The position numbers were made by a program, and so were the translations under genes. Shown one piece after another: positions 9,245 to 16,174 of a stretch of DNA of 17,503 bases; positions within the stretch are counted from its first letter, which is position 1, and each line of letters starts with the position of its first letter. The DNA comes from DAIOGN01 sp036745245 (GTDB taxonomy: Bacteria > Zixibacteria > MSB-5A5 > JAUVRN01), in assembly GCA_036745245.1 (NCBI GenBank), contig DAIOGN010000073.1, positions 1 to 17,503 on the forward strand, written 5' to 3'. Under the pieces are notes generated by a model that did not search any database, was not told where the DNA came from, and worked only from the letters and a program-made list of their open reading frames with translations.

Positions 9245-10273
9245 ATGCCAGAACTGCGGAAAGACCCCATCGTGGGCCGTTGGGTCATCATATCGTCGGA
9301 GCGCAGCAAGCGCCCGTCCGACTTCGCGTCGGAGGGGTCGGCCCGGCGCAACCAGGGACTGTGTCCGTTCTGCCCGGGGAACGAGCACGCCACGCCTCCC
9401 GAGATATCGGCCGACCGCGCGCAGGACACCTCCCCCGACACCCCCGGGTGGACGCTCCGAATCATCTCCAACAAGTTCCCGGCCCTGGTGGCGCAGGGGG
9501 AGTTGAACCGGGAGGGGCTGGGAATCTTCGACCGCATGAACGGCGTGGGGGCGCACGAGGTGATCGTCGAGACGCCCGACCACAACCACGACATCGTCGA
9601 TCTGTCCACGCCTCAGGTGGCGCGCGTGCTGCATGCCTATAAAGACCGCATCACCGACCTGGGCCGGGACCCGCGCTTCCGGTACGTCATGGTGTTCAAA
9701 AACCAGGGCGAAGTGGCCGGTGCGTCGCTCGAGCACAGCCACAGCCAGCTGATCGCCACGCCGGTGGTGCCCAAGCGGGTGCAGGAAGAGCTCGACGGCA
9801 GCCGCAAGTACTTCGATTACAAGGAACGCTGCATCTTCTGCGACATCGTCCGCCAGGAACGTGAGTCGGGCGAACGGGTGGTGGGCGAAACGGAGAACTT
9901 CATCTGCATCACTCCATTCGCGCCGCGTTTCCCTTTTGAATGCTGGCTCCTTCCCCGCTTCCATGCCGCGTCCTACGTGGACCTCTCGGGGGAACACATC
10001 CACGAGTTCGCCGGCCTGATGAGCGATGTATTGCGAAGGCTGAAGGCGGCTCTCGACAATCCGCCGTACAACTACGTGCTGCACACGGCTCCGGTGCTCG
10101 GCGATCACGGCCAGCACTACCACTGGCATTTCGAGATCATCCCAAAACTCACCAAGGTAGCCGGCTTCGAGTGGGGCACCGGATTCTACATCAATCCCAC
10201 GTCCCCGGAACATTCAGCGCGTTACCTGCGCGAGGTGACTCAGACGGCGCCCGCACGGGAACGAGTGGCCTGA
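9245..10273 (+). CDS. galT: Galactose-1-phosphate uridylyltransferase family protein
   Basis: 342 residues, normal for the family. A HIT-superfamily nucleotidyl transferase that moves UMP between UDP-glucose and galactose-1-phosphate through a histidine intermediate (Leloir pathway, cytoplasm). Visible motifs: N-terminal RKDPIVGRWVIIS, zinc-type CPFC (C40, C43), the active-site HSHSQ (H164-Q168, nucleophile H166), a second CIFC pair (C196, C199) and C-terminal HYHWHFEI (291-298). ATG 9245 follows a GGAGG at 9237-9241, tightly spaced, with AGGAG further upstream. glgA begins 13 bp after the stop. Because of this pairing, an ADP-glucose phosphorylase-like or other sugar-1-phosphate nucleotidyl transferase activity is a real alternative to strict galactose metabolism; the motifs do not separate these. 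Confidence 0.93.
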   Translation: MPELRKDPIVGRWVIISSERSKRPSDFASEGSARRNQGLCPFCPGNEHATPPEISADRAQDTSPDTPGWTLRIISNKFPALVAQGELNREGLGIFDRMNGVGAHEVIVETPDHNHDIVDLSTPQVARVLHAYKDRITDLGRDPRFRYVMVFKNQGEVAGASLEHSHSQLIATPVVPKRVQEELDGSRKYFDYKERCIFCDIVRQERESGERVVGETENFICITPFAPRFPFECWLLPRFHAASYVDLSGEHIHEFAGLMSDVLRRLKAALDNPPYNYVLHTAPVLGDHGQHYHWHFEIIPKLTKVAGFEWGTGFYINPTSPEHSARYLREVTQTAPARERVA

Positions 10274-10286
10274 GCCAAAAGCTCCC

Positions 10287-11768
10287 ATGCGAATCGCATT
10301 CATTTCCTCCGAAGCGGTGCCCTTTGCCAAAACCGGCGGTCTGGCCGACGTGGCCGGAGCGCTCACCAAGGTTCTGGCCAAGCGGGGTCACGAAGTCGCC
10401 CTGTTCCTTCCGCACTACCCGGACGTGGAGCGTGAAGCCCGCCGGCTGACGCGGCTCTGGCCCGGGATGCCCATTCCGGTGGGAGACGCCACGGAACCGC
10501 TGGATGTGTCCTCGATCGAGGTCGACGGGGTGACCGTGTATTTCGTGGGGAATCCGGGCTACTTCAACCGGCCGGAGCTGTATCGCGATCCGGCCACGGG
10601 CACCGACTGGGCCGACAACGACAGGCGCTTCGTCTTCTTCTCGCGCGCGGTGCTCGAGATCTGCTCGCGCCGACAGTGGATTCCCGACCTGATCCACGCC
10701 AACGACTGGCAGTCGGCTCCGGCCCTGCCGTTTCTGTCCATTCACTACCGCGATCGGGCCGAGTGGCGCAACGTGCGGTCGCTGTTCACGGTGCACAACA
10801 TCGCCTACCAGGGCCTCTTCCCTGCAGCGACGTTCGACCTCTTCTCGCTGGGCCAGGAATGGTGGTATCCGGGCGGACCGTTCGAGTACTGGGAGAAGAC
10901 GAACTTCCTCAAGCTGGGCCTGGAGTTCGGTGACCTCCTGTCCACGGTGAGTCCGCGCTACGCCCGGGAGATCGCCTCATCCAACGAATTCGGCTTCGGG
11001 ATGGAGGGCATCCTCAGCCGCCGCTCGGATGACCTGCACGGCATCACGAACGGCATCGACTACGACATCTGGAATCCGGAGACCGACCGGCTCATCCCCG
11101 CCACCTATACCGCAGCCAATCTCGCTGGCAAGTCCCGCTGCCGATCCGAGCTGCGCGCTGAAGTGGGCCTCCCGGATTCGCCCTGGCCCCTGGTGGGCAT
11201 CATCTCCAGGCTCGCCGATCAGAAGGGATTCGATCTCATCGAGGCGGCCGCTCACCAGCTCATGAACATGCCGCTGCAAATCGTGGTGCTGGGCACGGGC
11301 GACCAGAAGTACCACACGCTGTTCGAAACTCTGGCCAAGGCTCATCCCGATCGCCTTCGCGTGCGCATTGGATTCGATAATGGTCTGGCACACCGCATCG
11401 AGGCGGGCAGCGATCTGTTTCTCATGCCGTCCCGTTATGAACCCTGCGGACTCAATCAGATGTACAGCCAGCGTTACGGAACGATTCCCGTGGTGCGCAC
11501 CACGGGCGGTCTGGCCGACACCGTGACTCCGTACTCGTCCCGCGGGGGCACCGGGTTTCAATTCGAAGACTACGACGAGGGCGCCATGCTCAAGGCACTC
11601 GATCTGGCGCTGTCGGTGTACGCGAATCCCACCGCCTGGAAAGCGCTCGTGCGGCGTGCCATGGCCATGGACTTTTCCTGGGATGCGGCCGCCTCCGAAT
11701 ACGAGAAACTGTACACGTCGGCTCTGGCTCGACCGCGACTGTCTCCACAGAGGCCGGCGGTCCGCTAG
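10287..11768 (+). CDS. glgA: Glycogen synthase (GT5)
   Basis: 493 residues, typical of bacterial GlgA. It adds glucose from ADP-glucose to the non-reducing end of alpha-1,4-glucan in the cytoplasm. Signatures in order: KTGGL at 15-19 (ADP-glucose binding), HANDW at 137-141, TVHN near 168, ITNGID at 253-258, SRLADQKG at 307-314 (phosphate-binding R308 and K313), and the catalytic SRYEPCGLNQMYS region with E385, then TTGGLADTV. The fold is two Rossmann domains (GT-B). ATG 10287 is 13 bp after galT with no clear Shine-Dalgarno, so translational coupling to galT is likely. greA follows after 29 bp, with a hairpin over this gene's stop codon. No branching enzyme or ADP-glucose pyrophosphorylase gene is present in the window. 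Confidence 0.97.
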   Translation: MRIAFISSEAVPFAKTGGLADVAGALTKVLAKRGHEVALFLPHYPDVEREARRLTRLWPGMPIPVGDATEPLDVSSIEVDGVTVYFVGNPGYFNRPELYRDPATGTDWADNDRRFVFFSRAVLEICSRRQWIPDLIHANDWQSAPALPFLSIHYRDRAEWRNVRSLFTVHNIAYQGLFPAATFDLFSLGQEWWYPGGPFEYWEKTNFLKLGLEFGDLLSTVSPRYAREIASSNEFGFGMEGILSRRSDDLHGITNGIDYDIWNPETDRLIPATYTAANLAGKSRCRSELRAEVGLPDSPWPLVGIISRLADQKGFDLIEAAAHQLMNMPLQIVVLGTGDQKYHTLFETLAKAHPDRLRVRIGFDNGLAHRIEAGSDLFLMPSRYEPCGLNQMYSQRYGTIPVVRTTGGLADTVTPYSSRGGTGFQFEDYDEGAMLKALDLALSVYANPTAWKALVRRAMAMDFSWDAAASEYEKLYTSALARPRLSPQRPAVR

Positions 11769-11776
11769 GACCGGCC
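11752..11776 (+). other. Hairpin overlapping the glgA stop codon
   Basis: CGGTCC gcta GGACCG (11758-11773) pairs perfectly. The stem can extend to GGCC/GGCC with a 3-nt bulge, covering 11752-11776. It straddles the TAG at 11766-11768 and has no T-run behind it, so it is not a standard terminator. It may affect mRNA stability or reduce read-through into greA. Confidence 0.5.
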
Positions 11777-11797
11777 GTTCGACCCCACCGGACTCCC

Positions 11798-12277
11798 ATG
11801 GGCGAAGAATACATTTACCTGTCGAAGGAAGGGTACGAGAAGCTCCGGGCCGAGCTGCACCAGTTCAAGGCCTTCAAGCGTCCGGAGATCGTGGCCGAAA
11901 TCAAGCGGGCGCGTGAGCTGGGCGACCTGTCGGAGAACGCCGAATATCATGCGGCCAAGGAGGCGCAGGCCCACCTCGAACGCCGGATCTCCGAGCTTGA
12001 GTACAAGCTCTCCCGCGCACAGGTGGTCAAGGAGGCGATTGCCGGCGGCGACACGGTGACCTTGTTGTCCTCGGTACGCGTGCGCGACCTGGAAGACGGC
12101 GAGGAGATCGTGTATCTGATGGTATCCGCGCCGGAGGCCGATCTCGCCTCCGGCAAGATCTCCACGGACTCGCCCGTGGGTCGCGCGCTCATCGGCCGCA
12201 AAGTTGGCGACACGGTGGACGTGAGCACTCCGGGTGGACTGGCGCGCTACGAAATCCTCGAAATCGGCACGGCCTGA
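11798..12277 (+). CDS. greA: Transcription elongation factor GreA
   Basis: 159 residues, the usual GreA length. It binds the secondary channel of RNA polymerase and stimulates cleavage of backtracked transcripts. The N-terminal antiparallel coiled coil (~1-78) carries the hallmark GDLSENAEYHAAKE; its tip acids D43 and E46 correspond to the catalytic pair D41/E44 of E. coli GreA. The C-terminal FKBP-like domain contains ISTDSPVGRALIGRKVGD. ATG 11798 has no obvious Shine-Dalgarno and follows glgA by 29 bp, so it is probably the last gene of the operon. Pairing with glycogen genes is not a classic arrangement and may simply reflect shared growth-linked expression. GreB is less likely given the length and sequence. 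Confidence 0.97.
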   Translation: MGEEYIYLSKEGYEKLRAELHQFKAFKRPEIVAEIKRARELGDLSENAEYHAAKEAQAHLERRISELEYKLSRAQVVKEAIAGGDTVTLLSSVRVRDLEDGEEIVYLMVSAPEADLASGKISTDSPVGRALIGRKVGDTVDVSTPGGLARYEILEIGTA

Positions 12278-12303
12278 GGGCGATTCAGGAGCGGCCAAAC
12301 CCG

Positions 12304-12331
12304 TTGACAGCCCCCTGACGGGTCCTATATT
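12304..12331 (+). promoter_or_regulatory. Strong sigma70 promoter for the tRNA genes
   Basis: TTGACA (12304-12309, perfect), 16-nt spacer, TATATT (12326-12331, five of six). The -10 ends 12 nt before tRNA-Gly, a typical stable-RNA layout with a G/C-rich stretch after the -10. A 6-bp inverted repeat, ACCCGT/ACGGGT (12299-12323), overlaps the -35. Confidence 0.85.
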
Positions 12332-12343
12332 GCGCGCGGACTT

Positions 12344-12417
12344 GCGGGAATAGCTCAGCTGGCTAGAGCACCACCTTGCCAAGGTGGACGTCGCGGGTTC
12401 GAATCCCGTTTCCCGCT
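12344..12417 (+). tRNA. tRNA-Gly (anticodon GCC)
   Basis: Full cloverleaf: 7-bp acceptor GCGGGAA/TTCCCGC, D-arm TAGCTCAGCTGGC, anticodon arm CCACC-TTGCCAA-GGTGG with anticodon GCC, and T-loop TTCGAAT. The discriminator is U73, as expected for glycine. CCA is not encoded; a run of eight T (12417-12424) follows directly. Confidence 0.97.
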
Positions 12418-12439
12418 TTTTTTTGATGTACCGATGGCA

Positions 12440-12455
12440 CGCCCCGCAAGGGGCG
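12440..12455 (+). other. GNRA-loop hairpin between the two tRNAs
   Basis: CGCCCC GCAA GGGGCG: 6-bp stem with a GNRA tetraloop, followed by TTT. It could be a processing signal or a weak terminator between tRNA-Gly and tRNA-Cys. No separate promoter for tRNA-Cys is seen, so co-transcription is likelier. Confidence 0.45.
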
Positions 12456-12468
12456 TTTCGATTGGCGG

Positions 12469-12543
<75 letters not shown>

Positions 12544-12574
12544 TCACACGCACACGAAAGGAAACGCAGTCCGC

Positions 12575-13042
12575 ATGGCCACCAAGCCCACGCTCGTGCT
12601 CACCTGGGAAGTGAAGGCCGAACCCCAGCGTGTCTTTGACGCGCTCACTCAAAGCCGCCACCTCGACCGCTATTTCGCAACCAAAGCCAGCGTGGATCTG
12701 CAGGTGGGCGGCCGGATCGCCTTCGGTGAAGGCGAGGCAGGCAAGTTTCTCAAGGTGGCCGTACCGCGTCAGATCGTGTTCACCTACACGCACAGTCGAC
12801 TGGGTTTCGACACGGAGGTGGACATTCAGCTGGTGGCCTCCTTCCCCCTGGGGGGGACGCGGCTGCGGCTGGTGCACAAGGGCCTGGATCCGAAGCAGGT
12901 AAACGCAGACACCGCGCAATGGGTGGAGCTGCGCTGGAAGTACCTCGCGGCCGCCCTGACAGCGTATCTCGCCGGCGACAAACTGGCCGGATTCGACGCC
13001 TGGAAGGCCGACCTGTCGACCGTGTACGCCGAAAAGTTCTGA
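12575..13042 (+). CDS. SRPBCC / AHSA1-like domain protein
   Basis: 155 residues, a single START-like (Bet v1 fold) domain of the AHSA1 type. The N-terminal strand VLTWEVKAEPQRVFDALT, the LDRYFA segment, the glycine-rich turn VGGRIAFGEG and the C-terminal helix QWVELRWKYLAAALTAYLAG match the usual layout of this family. The family includes the Hsp90 activator Aha1 C-domain and many bacterial proteins that bind hydrophobic ligands; the ligand here cannot be predicted. No signal peptide, so cytoplasmic. ATG 12575 lies 32 nt after tRNA-Cys with AAAGGA about 13 nt upstream, so it may be read through from the tRNA promoter. A strong hairpin follows the stop by 18 nt. Confidence 0.88.
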   Translation: MATKPTLVLTWEVKAEPQRVFDALTQSRHLDRYFATKASVDLQVGGRIAFGEGEAGKFLKVAVPRQIVFTYTHSRLGFDTEVDIQLVASFPLGGTRLRLVHKGLDPKQVNADTAQWVELRWKYLAAALTAYLAGDKLAGFDAWKADLSTVYAEKF

Positions 13043-13060
13043 CCTCCCCCACCAACTAAA

Positions 13061-13105
13061 CGTGCACGCCGTTGCGCGATGGAGAGCCGCGCTCCGGTGT
13101 GCACG
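13061..13105 (+). other. Strong 45-nt hairpin downstream of the SRPBCC gene
   Basis: Outer stem 13061-13071 with 13095-13105 (11 bp, one G-U), a symmetric 2x2 internal loop, inner stem GCGCG/CGCGC (13074-13078 with 13088-13092) and a 9-nt loop. That gives 16 base pairs in all. No T-run follows. It could be a 3' stabiliser, a Rho-type end or part of a small RNA. Confidence 0.6.
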
Positions 13106-13238
13106 CTCTGAACAGCTTCCAGCGTGCTCCCGCACAAGGAGTTACAGCGCGTCTTCGGGCGACGCACCGGCACAGGGGTTGCTCGGTACAGGTCATCGGA
13201 GTTCGTTTCAGAGTTCTGATGGAACTGGAGATGTGCTG

Positions 13239-13343
13239 ATGAAATTCAACAACGAGAGCAAGCCAAACGTGCTGGTGATGATCCTGGTGGCTGTCGTCAC
13301 GTTCGTTGCCACACTGGCAGTGTTCTGGACCGACGCGGGCTAG
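13239..13343 (+). CDS. 34-residue single-pass membrane miniprotein
   Basis: MKFNNESKP is followed by about 20 hydrophobic residues (VLVMILVAVVTFVATLAVFW) and ends TDAG. This is one clear transmembrane helix with a short charged N-tail, and there is no room for any other domain. ATG 13239 is preferred over the longer in-frame extension because GGAG (13227-13230) lies 8 nt upstream, and upstream codons do not look protein-like. A small AGTTC/GAACT hairpin (13212-13226) precedes the ribosome site. No family is recognised. Tiny membrane proteins of this kind often modify transporters, kinases or proteases, but no partner can be named from context. Confidence 0.65.
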   Translation: MKFNNESKPNVLVMILVAVVTFVATLAVFWTDAG

Positions 13344-13476
13344 AGCGCCCGCACCTCGCGCTTTCAACCTCACGGGGGCTGGGCTCTCACCGGGATCACA
13401 CTGCTCGGGTGGGTGAGGCCTGGCCCCTTCTGTCTGCCCAACGCCTCCTCTTCCAATTCATCAACGCGACCCCGGC

Positions 13477-13568
13477 TTAATTGGGGTCAGAGGCAAATTA
13501 AACCGAGGCCCAACCTGCCTCTCGGTCTAACTTGCCATTCGGTTTAATTTGCCTCTAACCCCAATTAA
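13477..13568. repeat. 92-bp MITE-like inverted-repeat element
   Basis: Two 30-nt arms (13477-13506 and 13539-13568) are reverse complements at 29 of 30 positions (mismatch 13488/13557), separated by 32 nt. The right side also reads as three tandem 17-mers starting TGCC: TGCCTCTCGGTCTAACT, TGCCATTCGGTTTAATT and TGCCTCTAACCCCAATT. The arm motif GGGGTCAGAGGCAAATTAA resembles, from memory, dispersed repeats seen near REP-associated (IS200-like) transposases in other bacteria. The AT-rich arms contrast with the GC-rich surroundings. No transposase gene is in the window. The remaining gap 13344-13476 shows only a weak CCTCAC/GTGAGG pairing. Confidence 0.85.
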
Positions 13569-13579
13569 TTCATGCTCTC

Positions 13580-14803
13580 GTGAGCCAGGATTTCGGAAGC
13601 CGCCTCGACCGTTTCTTTGAACCGCGCTCGAGCGCACCGGCCGGCGCGCGCCCATCGCTATTGTTCAAATCTCTCGGGGGTGAGGAAGCGATCACACCCC
13701 ATGGTTCCACCCTGGTGCTCTCGCGCACGTACGCGTGGGAGCAGCTGCCGGGGAACTTCTCGTGGCAGGGTGTGCGCAACGATGGCTGGCATCCGGCCCA
13801 CCTGGGCAGTCATCTGCCCGACTCCGTACCGCTGGCCGGACTGGCCTGCCTCGACATTGAAACCACGGGCCTCTCCCTTGGCACGGGGACTGTGGCGTTC
13901 CTCGTGGGAGTCATCCACGCCGAACCGGACGGCGTGAAGCTCACACAGTTTCTCATTCGCGACTTTCCGGAGGAAGCGGCGCAGCAGCACCTGCTGTCCG
14001 GTTACATGAGCCGCTTCGAGGTCCTCTGCACATACAACGGCGCGCGCTTCGATCTGCCCATTCTGCAATCGCGCAGTGTCCTCCATCGCATCGAGGCCGC
14101 CTGGCTGTCGCGCCCGCATCTCGATCTCTTGTATCCCGTGCGCTCCCTCGGGCGCACCCTGTGGCCCGACTGCCGGCTGGCCACCGCCGAGTTCCGCCTG
14201 CTGGGCGTGGTGCGGCAACAGGACTGCGAAGGCTGGGAAGTGCCGTTGCGATTCAGGCAGTTTCTGCAGCTGCCGTCGGAGTCGCTGTTGCTCGACGTGC
14301 TCGAACACAACGCCCAGGATCTGCTCTCGCTTTTGTGTCTGGTGGCCGTGATGCAGAGGATCTATGGCGAAGACACGGACGGATTCGGGCTCGCGCAGGC
14401 CGAACTACTGGGCCTGGCCCGATCGCTCGTGATGCGAGGACGTCCGGACGCCGGCCTGCGGGTGTACCGGCGAGCCACGTCCCAGGGCCGCCTGGCAGCG
14501 GACTTCGATTCCCACATGCGGCATTATGTGAGATTGCTCAAACGCCAGGCTCTCTGGGACGAGGCCCGACAGGTGTGGCAGACCGTGTCGCAGGCGCCCG
14601 GGAGCTCCCACCGCACCTGGGCGCTTCTGGAAGAGGCCAAGTTTCTGGAGCATCGGGAAAGGCGTCCCGCCGAAGCGCTCCTGGTGTCGCAGGGAGCGCT
14701 GGCGGCGGCCTCGGAGCTTCCAGCCGGCCCCGGCCAGAGGCGGCTTCTGGCCCTCGTGGCCGCACGCTGCGAAAGGCTTCGCAGGCGCCAGAATCCGGGC
14801 TAG
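13580..14803 (+). CDS. YprB-like RNase H-fold exonuclease with helical C-terminus
   Basis: 407 residues. An N-terminal lead (~1-85) precedes a DEDD/RNase H-like exonuclease domain (~86-260): D92 and E94 in LDIETTGL, the YNGARFDLP block with D158, HLDLLYP near 180, and HNAQDLLSL with H243 and D247. Residues ~265-407 are Arg/Ala/Leu-rich helices, TPR-like, as in COG3359 (YprB). The likely activity is metal-dependent 3'-5' nucleic-acid hydrolysis; substrate unknown. GTG 13580 is the first possible start: upstream in frame a TAA (13556) lies inside the inverted repeat. There is no Shine-Dalgarno, so the repeat may have replaced the native leader or trimmed the N-terminus, although residues 1-13 still look like the family's opening helix. 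Confidence 0.87.
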   Translation: MSQDFGSRLDRFFEPRSSAPAGARPSLLFKSLGGEEAITPHGSTLVLSRTYAWEQLPGNFSWQGVRNDGWHPAHLGSHLPDSVPLAGLACLDIETTGLSLGTGTVAFLVGVIHAEPDGVKLTQFLIRDFPEEAAQQHLLSGYMSRFEVLCTYNGARFDLPILQSRSVLHRIEAAWLSRPHLDLLYPVRSLGRTLWPDCRLATAEFRLLGVVRQQDCEGWEVPLRFRQFLQLPSESLLLDVLEHNAQDLLSLLCLVAVMQRIYGEDTDGFGLAQAELLGLARSLVMRGRPDAGLRVYRRATSQGRLAADFDSHMRHYVRLLKRQALWDEARQVWQTVSQAPGSSHRTWALLEEAKFLEHRERRPAEALLVSQGALAAASELPAGPGQRRLLALVAARCERLRRRQNPG

Positions 14804-14835
14804 AGGCGCGCCCCTCAGGCCGATATACACAACAG

Positions 14836-14849
14836 AGCCCGCGCGGGCT
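14836..14849. promoter_or_regulatory. 14-bp perfect palindrome before the HDOD gene
   Basis: AGCCCGCGCGGGCT is self-complementary and ends 2 nt before ATG 14852. A TATACA hexamer (14824-14829) lies 6 nt upstream of it, but its -35 partner is poor. It occupies the place where a ribosome site would be, so it may act as an operator or as an RNA hairpin that limits translation. Confidence 0.45.
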
Positions 14850-14851
14850 GG

Positions 14852-16144
14852 ATGTGTGCTATGGCCGACGCCACTTCAGAGAAACTGCTCGAACAAATCG
14901 CCGCCGAAGTAAAATTCGCGGCCCTGCCGGAGGTGCTCGCACGCCTCATTACGCTGTTCGACGATCCCGACGCATCCTCCACTGAAGTAGCGAGCCTCCT
15001 GAGCAAGGACGCAGGACTCCTTTCGCGTGTACTGAGAGTGTCGAACTCCGCCTACTACGGGGGCGGCGGCGACGTGTCCACCGCGCAGCAGGCTCTCGTG
15101 AAGCTCGGCTTCAGAACCACCAAGGCCGTGGCACTCTCCTCGGCCGTGTATTCGTCCGTCAATCGCTCGGCTCCGCAAGGCATCGATCTGCGGCCCTTCT
15201 GGCAGCATGGTCTCGAGGTGGGCGTCACCGCCATGCTCATTGCCGACGACGTGTGCCCCACCTGCGCCGACGAGTGTTTTGTGGCGGGCCTGCTGCACGA
15301 CATCGGCCGCGCGGCCCTGGCGTGCGCCTTCCCCGATCGTTTCCGCGCTCACCTTCAGTCGCCCCACGCCTCGTGGAGGCTCGAGGCCGAACGCGAGGCG
15401 TTTGGCGCCGACCACGCCGCCGTGGGAGCGTATCTGTGCCGGCAGTGGCGCTTTCCCGAACCGCTCGCTCTCGCCGTGGCCCGTCACCACGACGTGCCGG
15501 ACACGTTGCCCGAGACACCCCGTGATCGCATCGCACTGTGCGTGGGCCTGGCCGACACCATGGCGCTCGTGTCGTGGGCAGGACCGGCCGCCTCGCGCAC
15601 CGAGTGCAGGCAGTACCGGGAGCACGTGGGCCGGCTGGCCGGCGTGGATGCGGAACGCCTGCAGGTGATCTCCAGTCAGGCCGCGCCACAGATTGAAGAG
15701 TGGGCGCAGATGCTGGAGATCGAAGTGTGCCCGCCGTCTCAGCTTCTGACACAGGCCAACGAGCGGCTGTTCGCGCTGTATCGGACGCTTGAACAGATCA
15801 ACCTCGAGAACGAGAAACTGCACGTCCAGCTTTTGGCGGAGGAAGCCGAGCGCGCTTCACTGGAAGCGCTGCGCGTGATCTGCGCCACCTTCTCCCATCA
15901 TATCAACAACGCGACCACCACCATCCTGGGGCGGGCGCAGCTGGTGGGTCTGGCCGTGGGCCGCGCCGAGAAACACGAGCAAACGGAAAAGGTCCTTCAG
16001 TCGATGAAGGTGATCGAACACGCCGTGGACACGATCACCGAAGTTCTGGGCGAACTCAAGACGCTCACCCGCTTCGACACCACGTCGTACCACGGTCGCG
16101 CTGAAATCCTTAAGCTGAAGCGCGAGATCTCGGCTTCAGCCTGA
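14852..16144 (+). CDS. HDOD domain protein with orphan histidine-kinase-like DHp helix
   Basis: 430 residues. Residues ~15-220 form an HDOD domain (KFAALPEVLARLITLFDDP, then LLSRVLRVSNSAYYG). It keeps metal-ligand-type residues of the HD superfamily: H119, H149-D150 in GLLHDIG, H188, H212-H213 and possibly D235. Residues ~300-345 are a coiled coil. Residues ~344-410 resemble a HisKA/DHp helix pair: FSHHINNATTTILGRAQL has H349/H350 where kinases have the phospho-accepting H in SHEINNPL. No HATPase domain follows; the protein stops about 60 residues later. HDOD proteins usually act in signalling, but the output here is unknown. ATG 14861 is an equally possible start. The gene is 48 bp after the YprB-like gene and convergent with the winged-helix gene (30 bp). 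Confidence 0.85.
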   Translation: MCAMADATSEKLLEQIAAEVKFAALPEVLARLITLFDDPDASSTEVASLLSKDAGLLSRVLRVSNSAYYGGGGDVSTAQQALVKLGFRTTKAVALSSAVYSSVNRSAPQGIDLRPFWQHGLEVGVTAMLIADDVCPTCADECFVAGLLHDIGRAALACAFPDRFRAHLQSPHASWRLEAEREAFGADHAAVGAYLCRQWRFPEPLALAVARHHDVPDTLPETPRDRIALCVGLADTMALVSWAGPAASRTECRQYREHVGRLAGVDAERLQVISSQAAPQIEEWAQMLEIEVCPPSQLLTQANERLFALYRTLEQINLENEKLHVQLLAEEAERASLEALRVICATFSHHINNATTTILGRAQLVGLAVGRAEKHEQTEKVLQSMKVIEHAVDTITEVLGELKTLTRFDTTSYHGRAEILKLKREISASA

Positions 16145-16174
16145 TTCCCTGGCGCCGGCCACTCAACACGAGTG

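Noticed and set aside
9227..10213. 328-codon minus-strand frame opposite galT
   Set aside because: The galT frame carries all family motifs; the opposite frame only reflects GC-rich codon bias.
12299..12323. ACCCGT/ACGGGT inverted repeat considered as the greA terminator
   Set aside because: 13-nt loop, no T-run, and it overlaps the -35 of the tRNA promoter.
13505..13568. Three 17-bp tandem units considered as a CRISPR array
   Set aside because: Units are contiguous without spacers, diverged and part of an inverted-repeat element; no cas genes are near.
14161..14985. 274-codon plus-strand frame overlapping the YprB-like gene
   Set aside because: Low-complexity Arg/Gly/Ala translation in a different frame of a gene with DEDD motifs.
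14876..15823. 315-codon minus-strand frame opposite the HDOD gene
   Set aside because: Shadow of the HDOD frame; no motifs.
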